Assembly (NCBI RefSeq): GCF_015207705.1
Contig: NZ_JADEWI010000008.1
Span: 1-64,000, forward strand
Length of the DNA stretch: 64,000 nucleotides
Origin: Nostoc sp. LEGE 06077
GTDB taxonomy: Bacteria > Cyanobacteriota > Cyanobacteriia > Cyanobacteriales > Nostocaceae
Reading direction: 5' to 3'
Position numbers and translations under genes: made by a program. This document shows positions 18,308 to 27,111 of this stretch, piece after piece. Position 1 is the first letter of the stretch. Each line of letters opens with the position of its first letter. The notes under the pieces were generated by a model. That model was not told the origin of the DNA, made no database searches, and saw only the letters and a list, made by a program, of their open reading frames with translations.

Positions 18308-18686
18308 AGCGGCGTTTCATATATTTCTAGTTAATCTGACCCAAAAAATCTCAAATTTTTTGTCAATATTCTCTAGTCCAAAGAAGGTTGATTTTTGACC
18401 ATAGATTGTAGACTTTTGACAAAAATAACCTTTATGGAGAAATTTTATGATTGCTGACACTCTACAACTAAGTTTATAAAACATAGCGTCAAAAATCGAT
18501 ACATATCAGTCCTATTTTCTGCCTCTATTCCTAATTAAATTTGGTGTAAAGGAACTATTATGTGGTTTCCGTGTCTTGACGTAATGATTTGCTACGAATT
18601 ATGATTCGAGTTTATTCCGGATCAACCGGGACATCCTCGAAAATTGGTGCAAGTAAATTCAACTTTCGCTCTACATAATCACACGC
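18308..18686. other. 379-bp spacer with a 10-codon ORF behind a good Shine-Dalgarno
   Basis: No normal-size gene is visible. At 18447-18479 a reading frame MIADTLQLSL is preceded by GGAG seven bases before ATG; it could be a leader peptide or chance. The rest is AT-rich and contains the promoter of the AMIN/beta-lactamase-fold gene. Confidence 0.4.
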
Positions 18687-19976
18687 ATGAGATTACGCTT
18701 ATTTCTGTTTAGCGTTGTCAGTATTGTCCTGCTTTCTTCTCCAGTAAGAGCATCTCGCTTAGAATCTTGGAGCTTTGACACCGCACAAAATCAACTGAAT
18801 ATTACTACGGCATCTGGTGTTAAACCAAGAGCATTTTTAATTCAAAACCCCACACGGCTAGTTATCGATCTTCCTGGTACCAAACTAGATACAAATACAG
18901 TTCGGAAAAACTTTGGTTCCGCTGTCCGCGAAATTCGTGTTGGGAAGGTTGACGATACGACAACAAGACTAGTAGTTGAATTAGCACCTGGATACACCGT
19001 TGACCCTAGCAAGTTGCTGTTACAAGGTGATTCTTCTACCCACTGGATAGTGAAATTTCCATCGGTAGAACGCATTACAAATCCCGTTAATAATCCTGTT
19101 TCTTCAACTAGTGAAGAGCAAATTCCGGTTTCAGTTAGTGATATTTCTTTGTTTGCGGGAGTTGTACCTTTAGGTAAAGAAATACCAGAACTGCGATCAC
19201 AAGTCAAAGCCTTAGCCTCTCGTTATCGTTCTCTAGATGCAGGAATGTTCTTTTTAGATTTAGAGACAGGTAACTATCTCGATTTAAACGGCGAAAAAGT
19301 CTTTCCCGCAGCCAGCACAATTAAGTTTCCGATTTTAGTTGCGTTATTTCAAGAAGTAGATGCAGGTAGAGTCAAACTGAACGAAACTTTAGTTATGCGG
19401 CGTGACCTAGTAACTGGAGGTTCAGGCGAATTTCAATATAAGCGTGCGGGAACTCGTTTTAGTCTGATAGAAACCGTGACTAAAATGATTACCATCAGCG
19501 ACAACACAGCTACCAATATGGTGATTGACCGATTGGGTGGTAAAGCTAAGTTAAATCAGCGTTTTCGTGGTTGGGGACTGCAAAACACCGTCGTGCGGAA
19601 CTTACTCGGCGACTTCAAGGGTACTAATACAACCAGCGCCAAAGATTTAGTCAGACTGTCAGCATTAGTTGCTAAAAATCAATTATTGACTGATTCCAGT
19701 CGTGGCAAAGTTTTGGATATTATGCGCCGTGTTCACAACACAAAGTTATTACCGGCTGGTCTGGGTAAAGGTGCGGTAATTGCTCACAAAACCGGAACTC
19801 TAGGCATTGTACTCGGTGATGCGGGGATTATTCAAATGCCATCTGGTAAGCGCTACTTAGCCGGAATTTTTGTGAGAAGACCTTTTAATGATTTAAAAGC
19901 GCGAGATTTTATCAGTCAAGTTTCTCGAATTGTTTATGGCTATTTAGACCAACCAAGAGTAGCCAGCAAGCCTTAA
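18687..19976 (+). CDS. AMIN-domain protein fused to a class A beta-lactamase-fold domain
   Basis: A 429-residue exported protein. A signal peptide (1-22, ending 'PVRA') is followed by an AMIN domain (about 25-127: 'LESWSFDTAQNQLNITT...RLVIDLPGT'), which binds peptidoglycan in other envelope proteins. Residues about 160-420 form a serine beta-lactamase/transpeptidase fold with Ser210-x-x-Lys213, Ser-Asp-Asn 271-273 and Lys-Thr-Gly 368-370. The omega-loop Glu of true class A lactamases is not evident ('LLGDFKGTNTTSAKDL'), so a peptidase or esterase activity on cell-wall peptides is as likely as antibiotic hydrolysis. A terminator follows at 20106-20133. Confidence 0.88.
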   Translation: MRLRLFLFSVVSIVLLSSPVRASRLESWSFDTAQNQLNITTASGVKPRAFLIQNPTRLVIDLPGTKLDTNTVRKNFGSAVREIRVGKVDDTTTRLVVELAPGYTVDPSKLLLQGDSSTHWIVKFPSVERITNPVNNPVSSTSEEQIPVSVSDISLFAGVVPLGKEIPELRSQVKALASRYRSLDAGMFFLDLETGNYLDLNGEKVFPAASTIKFPILVALFQEVDAGRVKLNETLVMRRDLVTGGSGEFQYKRAGTRFSLIETVTKMITISDNTATNMVIDRLGGKAKLNQRFRGWGLQNTVVRNLLGDFKGTNTTSAKDLVRLSALVAKNQLLTDSSRGKVLDIMRRVHNTKLLPAGLGKGAVIAHKTGTLGIVLGDAGIIQMPSGKRYLAGIFVRRPFNDLKARDFISQVSRIVYGYLDQPRVASKP

Positions 19977-19985
19977 TACTTCTGG

Positions 19986-20075
19986 TATAGCAGGGGACAG
20001 GTGAGAGGTGACAGGTGAAAGAGTTAAAAGTCTCTTATTGTCTAAGTTTTATCGCTTACCGATGTCCTAACCTAG
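19986..20075. repeat. Dispersed repeat ('GGGGACAGGTGACAGG' family), copy 1
   Basis: The stretch 'tagcaggggacaggtg...agagttaaaagtctcttattgtctaag...atcgcttaccgatgtc' recurs almost unchanged at 42688-42765, and its first part at about 62566-62610 and 59171-59183. It always lies directly behind or between genes and has no coding potential. Confidence 0.75.
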
Positions 20076-20105
20076 ATTACAAAGAAAAATTTTAATTGAC
20101 GTAAG

Positions 20106-20133
20106 CCCCTAAGATGAATATCTAGGGGTTTTG
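20106..20133 (+). terminator. Intrinsic terminator of the AMIN/beta-lactamase-fold gene
   Basis: CCCCTA(A)GAT pairs with ATCTAGGGG around a short GAAT loop, with one bulged A, and is followed by TTTTG on the plus strand. Confidence 0.7.
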
Positions 20134-20195
20134 CATATTAATTTATGGTATGTTTTTGGCGATCGCAGCATTCTAGCGTCAGCAAAATTTAGAAT

Positions 20196-20708
20196 ATGGA
20201 TTATTCGATTCGTCTCCTCACACTACAAGATGAACCGTTTTTATGGCAAATGCTGTACGAAGCAGCGCAAATGAGAGAAGAAGGAAAAACAATACAGGAT
20301 GTGATGATTCATCCTGATTTATCAAAGTATGTTAAAGGTTGGGGACGTAAAGACGATTTGGGATTTGTTGCTATCTATAAAAGCAGCAATCAACCAGTGG
20401 GAGCAGCATGGATACGGTTATTAACAGGGAAAAATCCAGGATATGGCTATGTTGATGATTCTACACCGGAACTTGCGATCGCAACTCTTCCAGAATATAG
20501 AAATCAAGGTATAGGAACTAAATTACTGACTCATTTACTCGCAGCAGCTAAAATATCCTACCCTTGTATATCACTCACTGTTAGAAGCACAAATCCCGCG
20601 TTGCATTTATATAAAAGATTCGGTTGGCAAGTTGTACCTAATAGCGAAACTATTAACCGCGTTGGTAGTATTTCTTTTAAGATGAAACTGGATTTTAACT
20701 ATACTTAA
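20196..20708 (+). CDS. GNAT-family N-acetyltransferase
   Basis: A 170-residue GNAT acetyltransferase, transferring acetyl from acetyl-CoA to an amine. Strand beta-4 is 'PELAIATLPEYRNQGIGTKLLTHLL', with the acetyl-CoA-binding pattern R/Q-x-x-G-x-G/A at 'RNQGIGTKL'. The C-terminus has 'ISLTVRSTNPALHLYKRFGWQVV', the usual last strands. Substrate is unknown. The first 50 residues resemble other cyanobacterial members ('MDYSIRLLTLQDEPFLWQML'). It is monocistronic. Confidence 0.9.
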   Translation: MDYSIRLLTLQDEPFLWQMLYEAAQMREEGKTIQDVMIHPDLSKYVKGWGRKDDLGFVAIYKSSNQPVGAAWIRLLTGKNPGYGYVDDSTPELAIATLPEYRNQGIGTKLLTHLLAAAKISYPCISLTVRSTNPALHLYKRFGWQVVPNSETINRVGSISFKMKLDFNYT

Positions 20709-20900
20709 AGAAGTGCGATCGCGCTGATCTTGTAGGGTGCGTTAACGAAGTAACACACCTTCAATGTGCTAATTCCGGTGCGTTAAGCTATCGCTAACAG
20801 CTATTAGGTACGATTAAGCAATAAGTGTAGTCAAGCAAGGAAGAAGAATTAGGAAAAGCTGAACATCGGACACAAAAATTTACTGCTAATCAAGAAAGTT

Positions 20901-23228
20901 TTAACCAGTAATCAACTGCTGGAATCTTTCATTATTGGTAATCTCATCAAAATCTATATCACCTTCCGCATCTTCTTTATATCTGGGATTAATATCTATT
21001 GCTTGTTGCAGACATTCAATTGCTAATTCGGCTTGTTTTTGGAGTGCATAACAAGCTGCTTTGTTGTAATAAGCAATAGCATAATCTGGTTTAATTGCGA
21101 TGGCTTTATTAAATGCCGTGATCGCATCATCATCTAGTCCTAATCTTACCAAGGTATAACCGCGTTTATCCCAAAGTTTGGGCGAGTCTGGTTGAAATTT
21201 TAATGCTTGCTCAAATGAAGCTAATGCTTCTTCATATTCTTCTAATTCTATGAGGGATAGACCGCGATTTAACCAAGCAGTTGCATCATCGGGTTTGATT
21301 TTTGTGGCTTTATTAAAACAAGCAAAGGCTTGCTTATGCTGGCGGAGATTTCCAAAAGCCACGCCGCGATCGCACCATGCTTGATGATTATCTGCTTGTA
21401 GCTTGATAGACTGATCATAAGATGCGATCGCCTCTTTGTAGCGCTTTAATCTGGCGAAAGTTAGACCGCGTTTAAACCAAGCAGTTGCATTCTCTGGCTG
21501 GATTGTGACTGCTTGATTGTAGCAGGCGATCGCTGCTTCATATTGCTTTTGGGCAAATAAATCATCACCCTGTTGCAAATCAGCCTCTACTGATACTGGC
21601 GGTTGTGGAGTTTGTTGTTCTTTTGATTCTGTAATTTCTTGCAGAATTAATTCTTTGCGTTGTTGAGCATCTAATTGTAACTCTGAAAGTTGAGCTACAA
21701 ATTCCGTTTCTAATTTTTCCAGTTTTTCGAGAATAAATAACTTTTGTTGTTGAGCATTTACCTGCAACTCCGAAAATTGTGCAGCAAACTCTAAACCAGA
21801 TTTTTCCAAATTTTCGATAATTAAATCTTTATGGTTTTGGATATCTAATTGTACTGCTACTTGCAATTTTGCTAAATTTTCTAATAAAACCTGCTTTTGT
21901 TGCTCATACTCCGATGGTAAACCGGAGAGTTGCGATGTCAAACTATTGACTAATTCGGCAATATTTTGCAGTGTTTTATCTTTTTGATGTTCTGCATTGA
22001 CTCTAATTTCCACCAACTCAGCGATAAATTCTGTTTGAGTTTTATCTAATTCTTCCAGTAAATTATCTTTGCGCTGCTGACTTTCAGAGCGTAAGCCAGA
22101 TATATGCAAATTCAAACTCTGTTCTAATTCGGTGAGATTTTGTATTGTTCTATCTTTTTGATGTTCTGCATTGACTCTAATTCCCGCCAACTCCGAGATA
22201 AATTCTTGTTGAGTTTTACCCAATTCTTCCAGCAGATTATCTTTACGCTGCTTACTTTCAGAGTGTAAGCCAGATATATGCAAATTCAAACTCTGTTCTA
22301 ATTCTGAAATATTGTTTTTAGTTTTATCTCTTTGTTGTTCTGCATCTACTCTAATTCCTGCTAACTCAGAGATAAAGTCTGCTTGAGTTTTTAACAAATC
22401 CTCAATTAAGACATCTTTTTGTTGTTGAACATCAGATTGTAAATTGGTGAGTTGAGTGATAAACTCTTTTTTTGATTTTTCTAAATAGTCCCAAGTTAAA
22501 TTCTTGTGTTTTTCCGTCCCTATTTTTATTTCCGAGATTTGCGAAGCAAAGTCAGATTCTAAATTTCCGATATTTTCTAAACTTGTATCGCGTTTTTGTT
22601 GGGTAGTTAGCTGAAATTCTTGTAATTGATGACTAAATTCGGCTTCTAGATTTTCTAGATTTGTTTGCAGATGTTTGATTTCTGTTTCTAAGCCAGATAA
22701 GATGCTATTTTTGGACTGTACTAAATCAGCCGAAAAAGTAGATAAATTATCTTGTTCGTGTTTTATCTTCTGCTGCAAAGCTGCTGATTCATTGTCTAAT
22801 TCTCGATTGATTTTTTTGACTTCTTGAATTAGATTTTCGGCTTCTTGCTTAACAATTATTATCTGATTTTGTAACTTTTCTATGCCTTGTAGCTGTCCCA
22901 TTGCTCTGTCAACAATTTCCCGGATGGCGACTCGCCTTAACAGCCAAAATAAAGCAATCACGGCTACAGGAAATAGACTGAGTATGATTAACCAGATATT
23001 AAGTAAGATAGTTGTCTGATTCCCATTAGTTGGAACACGTTCCCGCAGTCGGGTTAATTCTTCCCGTTCGGAATTTGAGAGTACCTGGGCTACCGTTTGT
23101 TCTTTGGCGATGGGTAGTGTAGTTTGTCCACTAGCCAAACCAGTAGACAGCAGCAAGGGTGAAAAGGCGATCGCGCTTTTCAAGACTAATGCTAAAACAA
23201 ATTGATTCTTGCTGTGCATCACAACCAT
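20901..23228 (-). CDS. Membrane-anchored coiled-coil protein with C-terminal TPR repeats
   Basis: A 775-residue protein. An N-terminal hydrophobic stretch with a signal-peptide look (to about 34) is followed by a membrane span (about 75-95, 'NIWLIILSLFPVAVIALFWLL'). Residues about 110-535 are a long coiled coil built mostly of 28-residue repeats starting with 'QQKD'/'EHQKD' and carrying Phe/Leu at fixed positions, about eleven copies. Residues about 545-740 contain five to six TPR units ('AIACYNQAVTIQPENATAWFKRG'). The tail 'NNERFQQLITG' is common in cyanobacterial TPR proteins. It may be a scaffold; no partner is evident. No enzymatic domain is visible. Confidence 0.85.
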   Translation of the reverse strand: MVVMHSKNQFVLALVLKSAIAFSPLLLSTGLASGQTTLPIAKEQTVAQVLSNSEREELTRLRERVPTNGNQTTILLNIWLIILSLFPVAVIALFWLLRRVAIREIVDRAMGQLQGIEKLQNQIIIVKQEAENLIQEVKKINRELDNESAALQQKIKHEQDNLSTFSADLVQSKNSILSGLETEIKHLQTNLENLEAEFSHQLQEFQLTTQQKRDTSLENIGNLESDFASQISEIKIGTEKHKNLTWDYLEKSKKEFITQLTNLQSDVQQQKDVLIEDLLKTQADFISELAGIRVDAEQQRDKTKNNISELEQSLNLHISGLHSESKQRKDNLLEELGKTQQEFISELAGIRVNAEHQKDRTIQNLTELEQSLNLHISGLRSESQQRKDNLLEELDKTQTEFIAELVEIRVNAEHQKDKTLQNIAELVNSLTSQLSGLPSEYEQQKQVLLENLAKLQVAVQLDIQNHKDLIIENLEKSGLEFAAQFSELQVNAQQQKLFILEKLEKLETEFVAQLSELQLDAQQRKELILQEITESKEQQTPQPPVSVEADLQQGDDLFAQKQYEAAIACYNQAVTIQPENATAWFKRGLTFARLKRYKEAIASYDQSIKLQADNHQAWCDRGVAFGNLRQHKQAFACFNKATKIKPDDATAWLNRGLSLIELEEYEEALASFEQALKFQPDSPKLWDKRGYTLVRLGLDDDAITAFNKAIAIKPDYAIAYYNKAACYALQKQAELAIECLQQAIDINPRYKEDAEGDIDFDEITNNERFQQLITG

Positions 23229-23417
23229 CTTGATTTGTTCGGGCTTTTCTCCAATCTATAACAGAATTGAGTTATCAGTGATTGATAGGGTGTAGGCGTT
23301 GAAAATTTTCCCCCTTATACCCTCTTACATACCAATTAGACAACTAGAGTGCATAATTTAATTCCCTTGCTATACTGAACATTCTTCGTCAAGAATCAAC
23401 TTCTGCGAGTCAAAACT

Positions 23418-24092
23418 ATGCTACTTGGTAAAAATAGCGCCATACAACTAGATTTTTTGAAGACTTTAAAAGGAGCCGTTACCTTAGCACTTGATCCAGG
23501 GCGGGCAGATGCTACGCCGGATGTTGAAGATGGGATGATCAAGCTCAAAGCAACTCAGTTAGCTATTGATTATATTAAAACTTTACCGGAAGTTCAGGAA
23601 ATTGTACAAGAGCGATATTTAGCTTCTCCCCCAGATATGACAGCCTTAGCCCAACTCCCTTCAGAATCTCTAGGACGGTGCTTTGCTGAGTATATTGAGC
23701 AAACTGGCTTTGACCCAAATTACTACCGTTCATTGCCAATCACTGATGACACCAGCTATATACTAACTCGCTTACGTCAAACTCACGATATCTGGCATTT
23801 GGTGACAGGATTAGGTAGTAATGTTAACGGTGAACTAGGCTTGCAAGCATTTTGCCTAGCGCAAATTCGGATTCCTTTGCCTATCTTACTAATTGCTGGC
23901 GGTCTACTACGCACCCTATTCACTGCTCCAGAGGAATTAGGGAATCTGTTGGAAAACATCGCCATCGGCTACCGTATGGGAGCTAAAGCGAAACCTTTTT
24001 TAGCGCAGAAGTGGGAAGATAATTGGGAAAAGCCTTTAACTGTGTGGAGAAAGGAATTAGATATTATAGTTGTTGACCAGTATATTCCTTAA
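23418..24092 (+). CDS. COQ4-family protein
   Basis: A 224-residue protein of the COQ4 family. The family metal site is intact: 'HDIWH' (His123, Asp124, His127) followed by Glu139 in 'GELG', within 'THDIWHLVTGLGSNVNGELGLQAF'. In ubiquinone producers COQ4 takes part in ring decarboxylation/hydroxylation in quinone synthesis. Cyanobacteria make plastoquinone and not ubiquinone, so the role here is open. It is 56 bp upstream of a large FAD oxidoreductase on the same strand and may be co-transcribed with it. Confidence 0.85.
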   Translation: MLLGKNSAIQLDFLKTLKGAVTLALDPGRADATPDVEDGMIKLKATQLAIDYIKTLPEVQEIVQERYLASPPDMTALAQLPSESLGRCFAEYIEQTGFDPNYYRSLPITDDTSYILTRLRQTHDIWHLVTGLGSNVNGELGLQAFCLAQIRIPLPILLIAGGLLRTLFTAPEELGNLLENIAIGYRMGAKAKPFLAQKWEDNWEKPLTVWRKELDIIVVDQYIP

Positions 24093-24147
24093 ATCGACTT
24101 GCTGCACTTCATCTGCGTTTGCCTTCAACCATCTAGAGTGACTTGTT

Positions 24148-26256
24148 GTGAACATTTCCAAGATGGTACCGTCTACAAGTTGGCAAAGGAGTAGAAAAAG
24201 TTTTCCCATCATGAAGCGCAGACACAAAGTAGCTGGTTTTCAAGCAACACTCTTCAGTCTTAGCTTAATCTCAACATATCTCGTACCTGAATCTACTATT
24301 GTTGCTGCACCACCGAGAACCCCAGATCAAACCGTGAATTGTGAGATGTTGGTAGTCGGTGGTGGACTTTCTGGGGTAGCCACAGCTTACGAGGGGTTAC
24401 TAGCAGGCCGAACAGTGTGTTTAACAGAAATTACCGATTGGTTGGGGGGACAAATTTCTTCTCAGGGGACATCTGCGTTAGATGAACGACCAACTCAACG
24501 CGATCGCCAATTCTATTCTCGCGGGTATACTGAATTACGCAACCGGATTCAACGCCATTATGGCAAACTTAACCCTGGTGAGTGCTGGGTAAGTGATTCT
24601 TGTTTTTTACCCCGTGATGCACACACAATTCTGACGCAGATGTTGAAGGATGCAGAAAAAAAGGGCAAGGGGAAGTTGGAATGGTTTCCGAATAGTGTAA
24701 TTAAGGAAGTAAATATTAATGCTAATGGGAAAATCATTGATAGTGCGATCGCTATTCAACATCAAGCAGCTAAAGGCGCACCACCCCTCAACACCTTTAC
24801 CCTAGGGCAAACTATTAAAGATGCTTACCAATACCAAAACTCATCTCGCTTGAGCAAAAAGATTATTCGCTTTGTTCCCAAGGTTGCCAAAAAGTCAACC
24901 ACCAGCGATTCTCCTCAGTGGTATGTTGTGGACACAAGCGAAACTGGCGAAATTATTGCCTTAGCAGATGTTCCCTATCGTTTAGGGATTGATGGGCGTT
25001 CGTTCCTCGAACCCTCTGCTTCTAGCGCCAGTAATGATCCTTACTGTACTCAAGGTTTTACCTATACCTTTGCAATGGAGGCTACCAAGGAACCACAACC
25101 CCAAACAATGCCCCCATTTTATTTACAGTATTCACCATATTTCAGCTATGAATTAAAAAGATTAGCTAACTTTGGCTTAGTTTTTACCTACCGCCGTATC
25201 TGGAATCCTACTCCCGGACAACCCACACAATTCAACGGTGTGAGATTCACCGCACCCACACCAGGGGACATCTCTATGCAAAACTGGACTTGGGGTAACG
25301 ATTACCGTCCGGGAACCGCCAAAGATAACTTGATTTACACGCGCCAACAACTGCAAGCGGCTGGACAGTTAAAGCCAGGCGGTTGGATGGGAGGACTCAG
25401 ATCAGAAACCCTCCGCAAAGGTGAAGAAAACGCCCTGGCATATTATTACTGGCTAGTAGCTGGAACTACAGATTCTCAGTTAGGTAAGGGTGTAAAAGAA
25501 CCCCAAACCCGAAATCGATTGCTGACAGGGTTAAAGTCACCAATGGGAACAGTACACGGCTTGTCAAAATATCCTTATATGCGAGAAGCTAGGCGGATAA
25601 TTGGTCGTCCTAGTTGGGGACAACCCCAAGGCTTTACTATTTGGGAAGTTGATATTTCTCGCCGCAACTATAACGATGAGTACTACCGCAAAACTTTAAC
25701 TGCGGATACTTATCGTCAGTTAAAAGCGACACTAGCAGGGTTAGAAGCTGCGTCAGTAATTACTGGGCAAGTCTCCCCAGATAAAGCATTACGCCGCAGC
25801 CGTTCCACTATATTTCCTGATTCTGTGGGTATCGGTCACTACGCCATCGACTTTCATCCTTGCATGACTCAAAGTCCCCCAGAAACCCCAGGTAACAAAG
25901 AACGCCCTGGAGAAAGGCGTGGCGCAGGACAAGCTTATCCTTTTCAAATTGCACTCAGGGCAATGATTCCCCAAAAAATTGATAATTTAATCGTTGGTGG
26001 TAAGAGTATTGCTACCAGCCATATTGCTTCGGCTGCTTATCGAGTACATTCCTTTGAATGGTCTTCTGGCGCAGCGGCGGGAACTATGGTAGCTTTTGCC
26101 ATCAAAAATAATATTGCACCATACCAACTAGTGGATGATTTACCCAAACCAGAACCGCAACTGCAAGCATTGAAAAGTTTATTAGAGAAAAACGGCAATC
26201 CCACCGCCTTTCCTGACACTTCAATTTTTAATCAAAATTGGGAAGACTGGCGATAG
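24148..26256 (+). CDS. Exported FAD-dependent oxidoreductase
   Basis: A 702-residue flavoprotein. The Rossmann motif 'MLVVGGGLSGVATAYEGLLAG' (about 68-88) binds FAD, and 'DWLGGQISSQGTSALDE' follows, typical of the FAD-dependent oxidoreductase family that often carries a signal sequence. The C-terminal 'NLIVGGKSIATSHIASAAYRVHSFEWSSGAAAG' closes the FAD domain. Start is uncertain: GTG 24148, ATG 24163 and ATG 24211 ('MKRRHKVAG') are in frame; the last gives a normal signal peptide ('FSLSLISTYLVPESTIVAA'), so the protein is probably exported. Substrate is unknown. It follows the COQ4-like gene. Confidence 0.85.
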   Translation: MNISKMVPSTSWQRSRKSFPIMKRRHKVAGFQATLFSLSLISTYLVPESTIVAAPPRTPDQTVNCEMLVVGGGLSGVATAYEGLLAGRTVCLTEITDWLGGQISSQGTSALDERPTQRDRQFYSRGYTELRNRIQRHYGKLNPGECWVSDSCFLPRDAHTILTQMLKDAEKKGKGKLEWFPNSVIKEVNINANGKIIDSAIAIQHQAAKGAPPLNTFTLGQTIKDAYQYQNSSRLSKKIIRFVPKVAKKSTTSDSPQWYVVDTSETGEIIALADVPYRLGIDGRSFLEPSASSASNDPYCTQGFTYTFAMEATKEPQPQTMPPFYLQYSPYFSYELKRLANFGLVFTYRRIWNPTPGQPTQFNGVRFTAPTPGDISMQNWTWGNDYRPGTAKDNLIYTRQQLQAAGQLKPGGWMGGLRSETLRKGEENALAYYYWLVAGTTDSQLGKGVKEPQTRNRLLTGLKSPMGTVHGLSKYPYMREARRIIGRPSWGQPQGFTIWEVDISRRNYNDEYYRKTLTADTYRQLKATLAGLEAASVITGQVSPDKALRRSRSTIFPDSVGIGHYAIDFHPCMTQSPPETPGNKERPGERRGAGQAYPFQIALRAMIPQKIDNLIVGGKSIATSHIASAAYRVHSFEWSSGAAAGTMVAFAIKNNIAPYQLVDDLPKPEPQLQALKSLLEKNGNPTAFPDTSIFNQNWEDWR

Positions 26257-26401
26257 TGACTGGTTTGAGGGATTGGGAATGAGAAATCTGTTGCTTTCAT
26301 TCTCAGTCCTGATTTAAGATGGGTGCGATCGCCTCTTCCAACTCAACTCAATCCTAAATGTAATTTCAATGCCGCATCAACTAGTATCATTATCTCTGCT
26401 T

Positions 26402-26617
26402 TTAAACTGTCAAACCATCGGCTAAAGTTACATCCCAAGTACTGTCAACTTCAGCAGATGCTTGGCGGTAAGCTTCTTCCAGTTCTTGGTTTCGCAGCAA
26501 TTCTAAGGCTGCTTCAATTACTTGAGAGCGTGATTTACATCCTTTGTTCAGCTTGTAATTTTCAATAAACTCCACTAAATACGGTGGCAAAGAGATGGAT
26601 AGTTTTTCGACTTTCAT
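26402..26617 (-). CDS. Ribbon-helix-helix (ParD/CopG-type) antitoxin-like protein
   Basis: A 71-residue protein, 'MKVEKLSISLPPYLVEFIENY' followed by 'KSRSQVIEAALELLRNQELEEAYRQASAE', the layout of a ribbon-helix-helix DNA-binding domain plus an antitoxin tail ending 'VDSTWDVTLADGL'. The ATG at 26617 is preceded by AGGAAG, a good ribosome-binding site; a longer frame running into the upstream MITE is not genuine. Antitoxins of this sort are normally followed by a toxin gene, but no toxin ORF lies downstream on the minus strand, so it appears to be an orphan. A MITE sits 17 bp upstream of the start. Confidence 0.82.
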   Translation of the reverse strand: MKVEKLSISLPPYLVEFIENYKLNKGCKSRSQVIEAALELLRNQELEEAYRQASAEVDSTWDVTLADGLTV

Positions 26618-26634
26618 CTTCCTACTAATTAGTA

Positions 26635-26762
26635 GTAAATATGGCGTTGCATAAATGCGGGATGAAATCATAAAATTTTACTTTTCAAACTCTTGCTCTT
26701 TGAGTCTTTGCGCCTTTGCGTGAGACAAAAATCATCCCCTCAATCAGCAACGCCGTAAATAT
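26635..26762. mobile_element. 112-bp MITE with perfect 8-bp target-site duplication
   Basis: The element spans 26643-26754. It starts GGCGTTGC and ends GCAACGCC, and inner GGGATGA/TCATCCC blocks extend the terminal inverted repeat to 23 bp with a few mismatches. GTAAATAT occurs exactly at both flanks (26635-26642 and 26755-26762), a target duplication, so insertion looks recent. There is no ORF. A related 112-bp copy is at 9193-9304. Confidence 0.85.
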
Positions 26763-26813
26763 AGTTCCTACCGATATAGTAGCTTAAATTCCACATACCA
26801 AAAGCGCCTAAAC

Positions 26814-26865
26814 ATATATCTTGCACCTAACCCCGACGAATTCAGTCGCTTGGTGCAAGATATAT
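26814..26865. repeat. Long inverted repeat (14-bp arms, 24-nt loop)
   Basis: ATATATCTTGCACC (26814-26827) and its exact complement GGTGCAAGATATAT (26852-26865) flank a 24-nt loop. No T-run follows on either strand, so this looks like a hairpin-forming repeat and not a terminator. Confidence 0.7.
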
Positions 26866-27036
26866 ACAAACCCTTAATTTTTCGTTGTTATGGATAAGTC
26901 TCATTGAAAATGGGTGCGATCGCTTGATTATCTCATCAAATTTCATCATTCACAACATCTTGCACAAATCATTGTGTTTAAACAAAGATAATTGGGAATT
27001 ATAAGAAAACAAGCTGACGAATTTTCATGAAAATTT

Positions 27037-27111
27037 ATGCCAAAAGAATCTACTGATAATCTCATAATTGCAGAACAGCAACCTGCTCAATAAGTAAGAA
27101 CACTTGAAGCA
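27037..27111 (+). other. Possible original 5' end of the pentapeptide gene, with an in-frame TAA
   Basis: ATG 27037 opens a frame that is continuous and in phase with the pentapeptide-repeat gene except for TAA at 27091-27093 (codon 19). The translation is MPKESTDNLIIAEQQPAQ, stop, VRTLEALLRLYTEG. No ATG occurs in the following reading frame before about residue 110, so the usual start appears to have been cut off by this stop. Confidence 0.6.

Larger units (their letters stand above)
26618..27036. other. 419-bp spacer with MITE and hairpin element
   Basis: No gene is visible. It contains the MITE with its target duplication (26635-26762), a separate long inverted repeat (26814-26865) and an AT-rich segment that should carry the promoter for the pentapeptide-repeat gene. 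Confidence 0.65.

Noticed and set aside
26618-26671. Longer start of the antitoxin gene into the MITE
   Set aside because: The longer frame begins inside the inserted element; a good RBS precedes ATG 26617.
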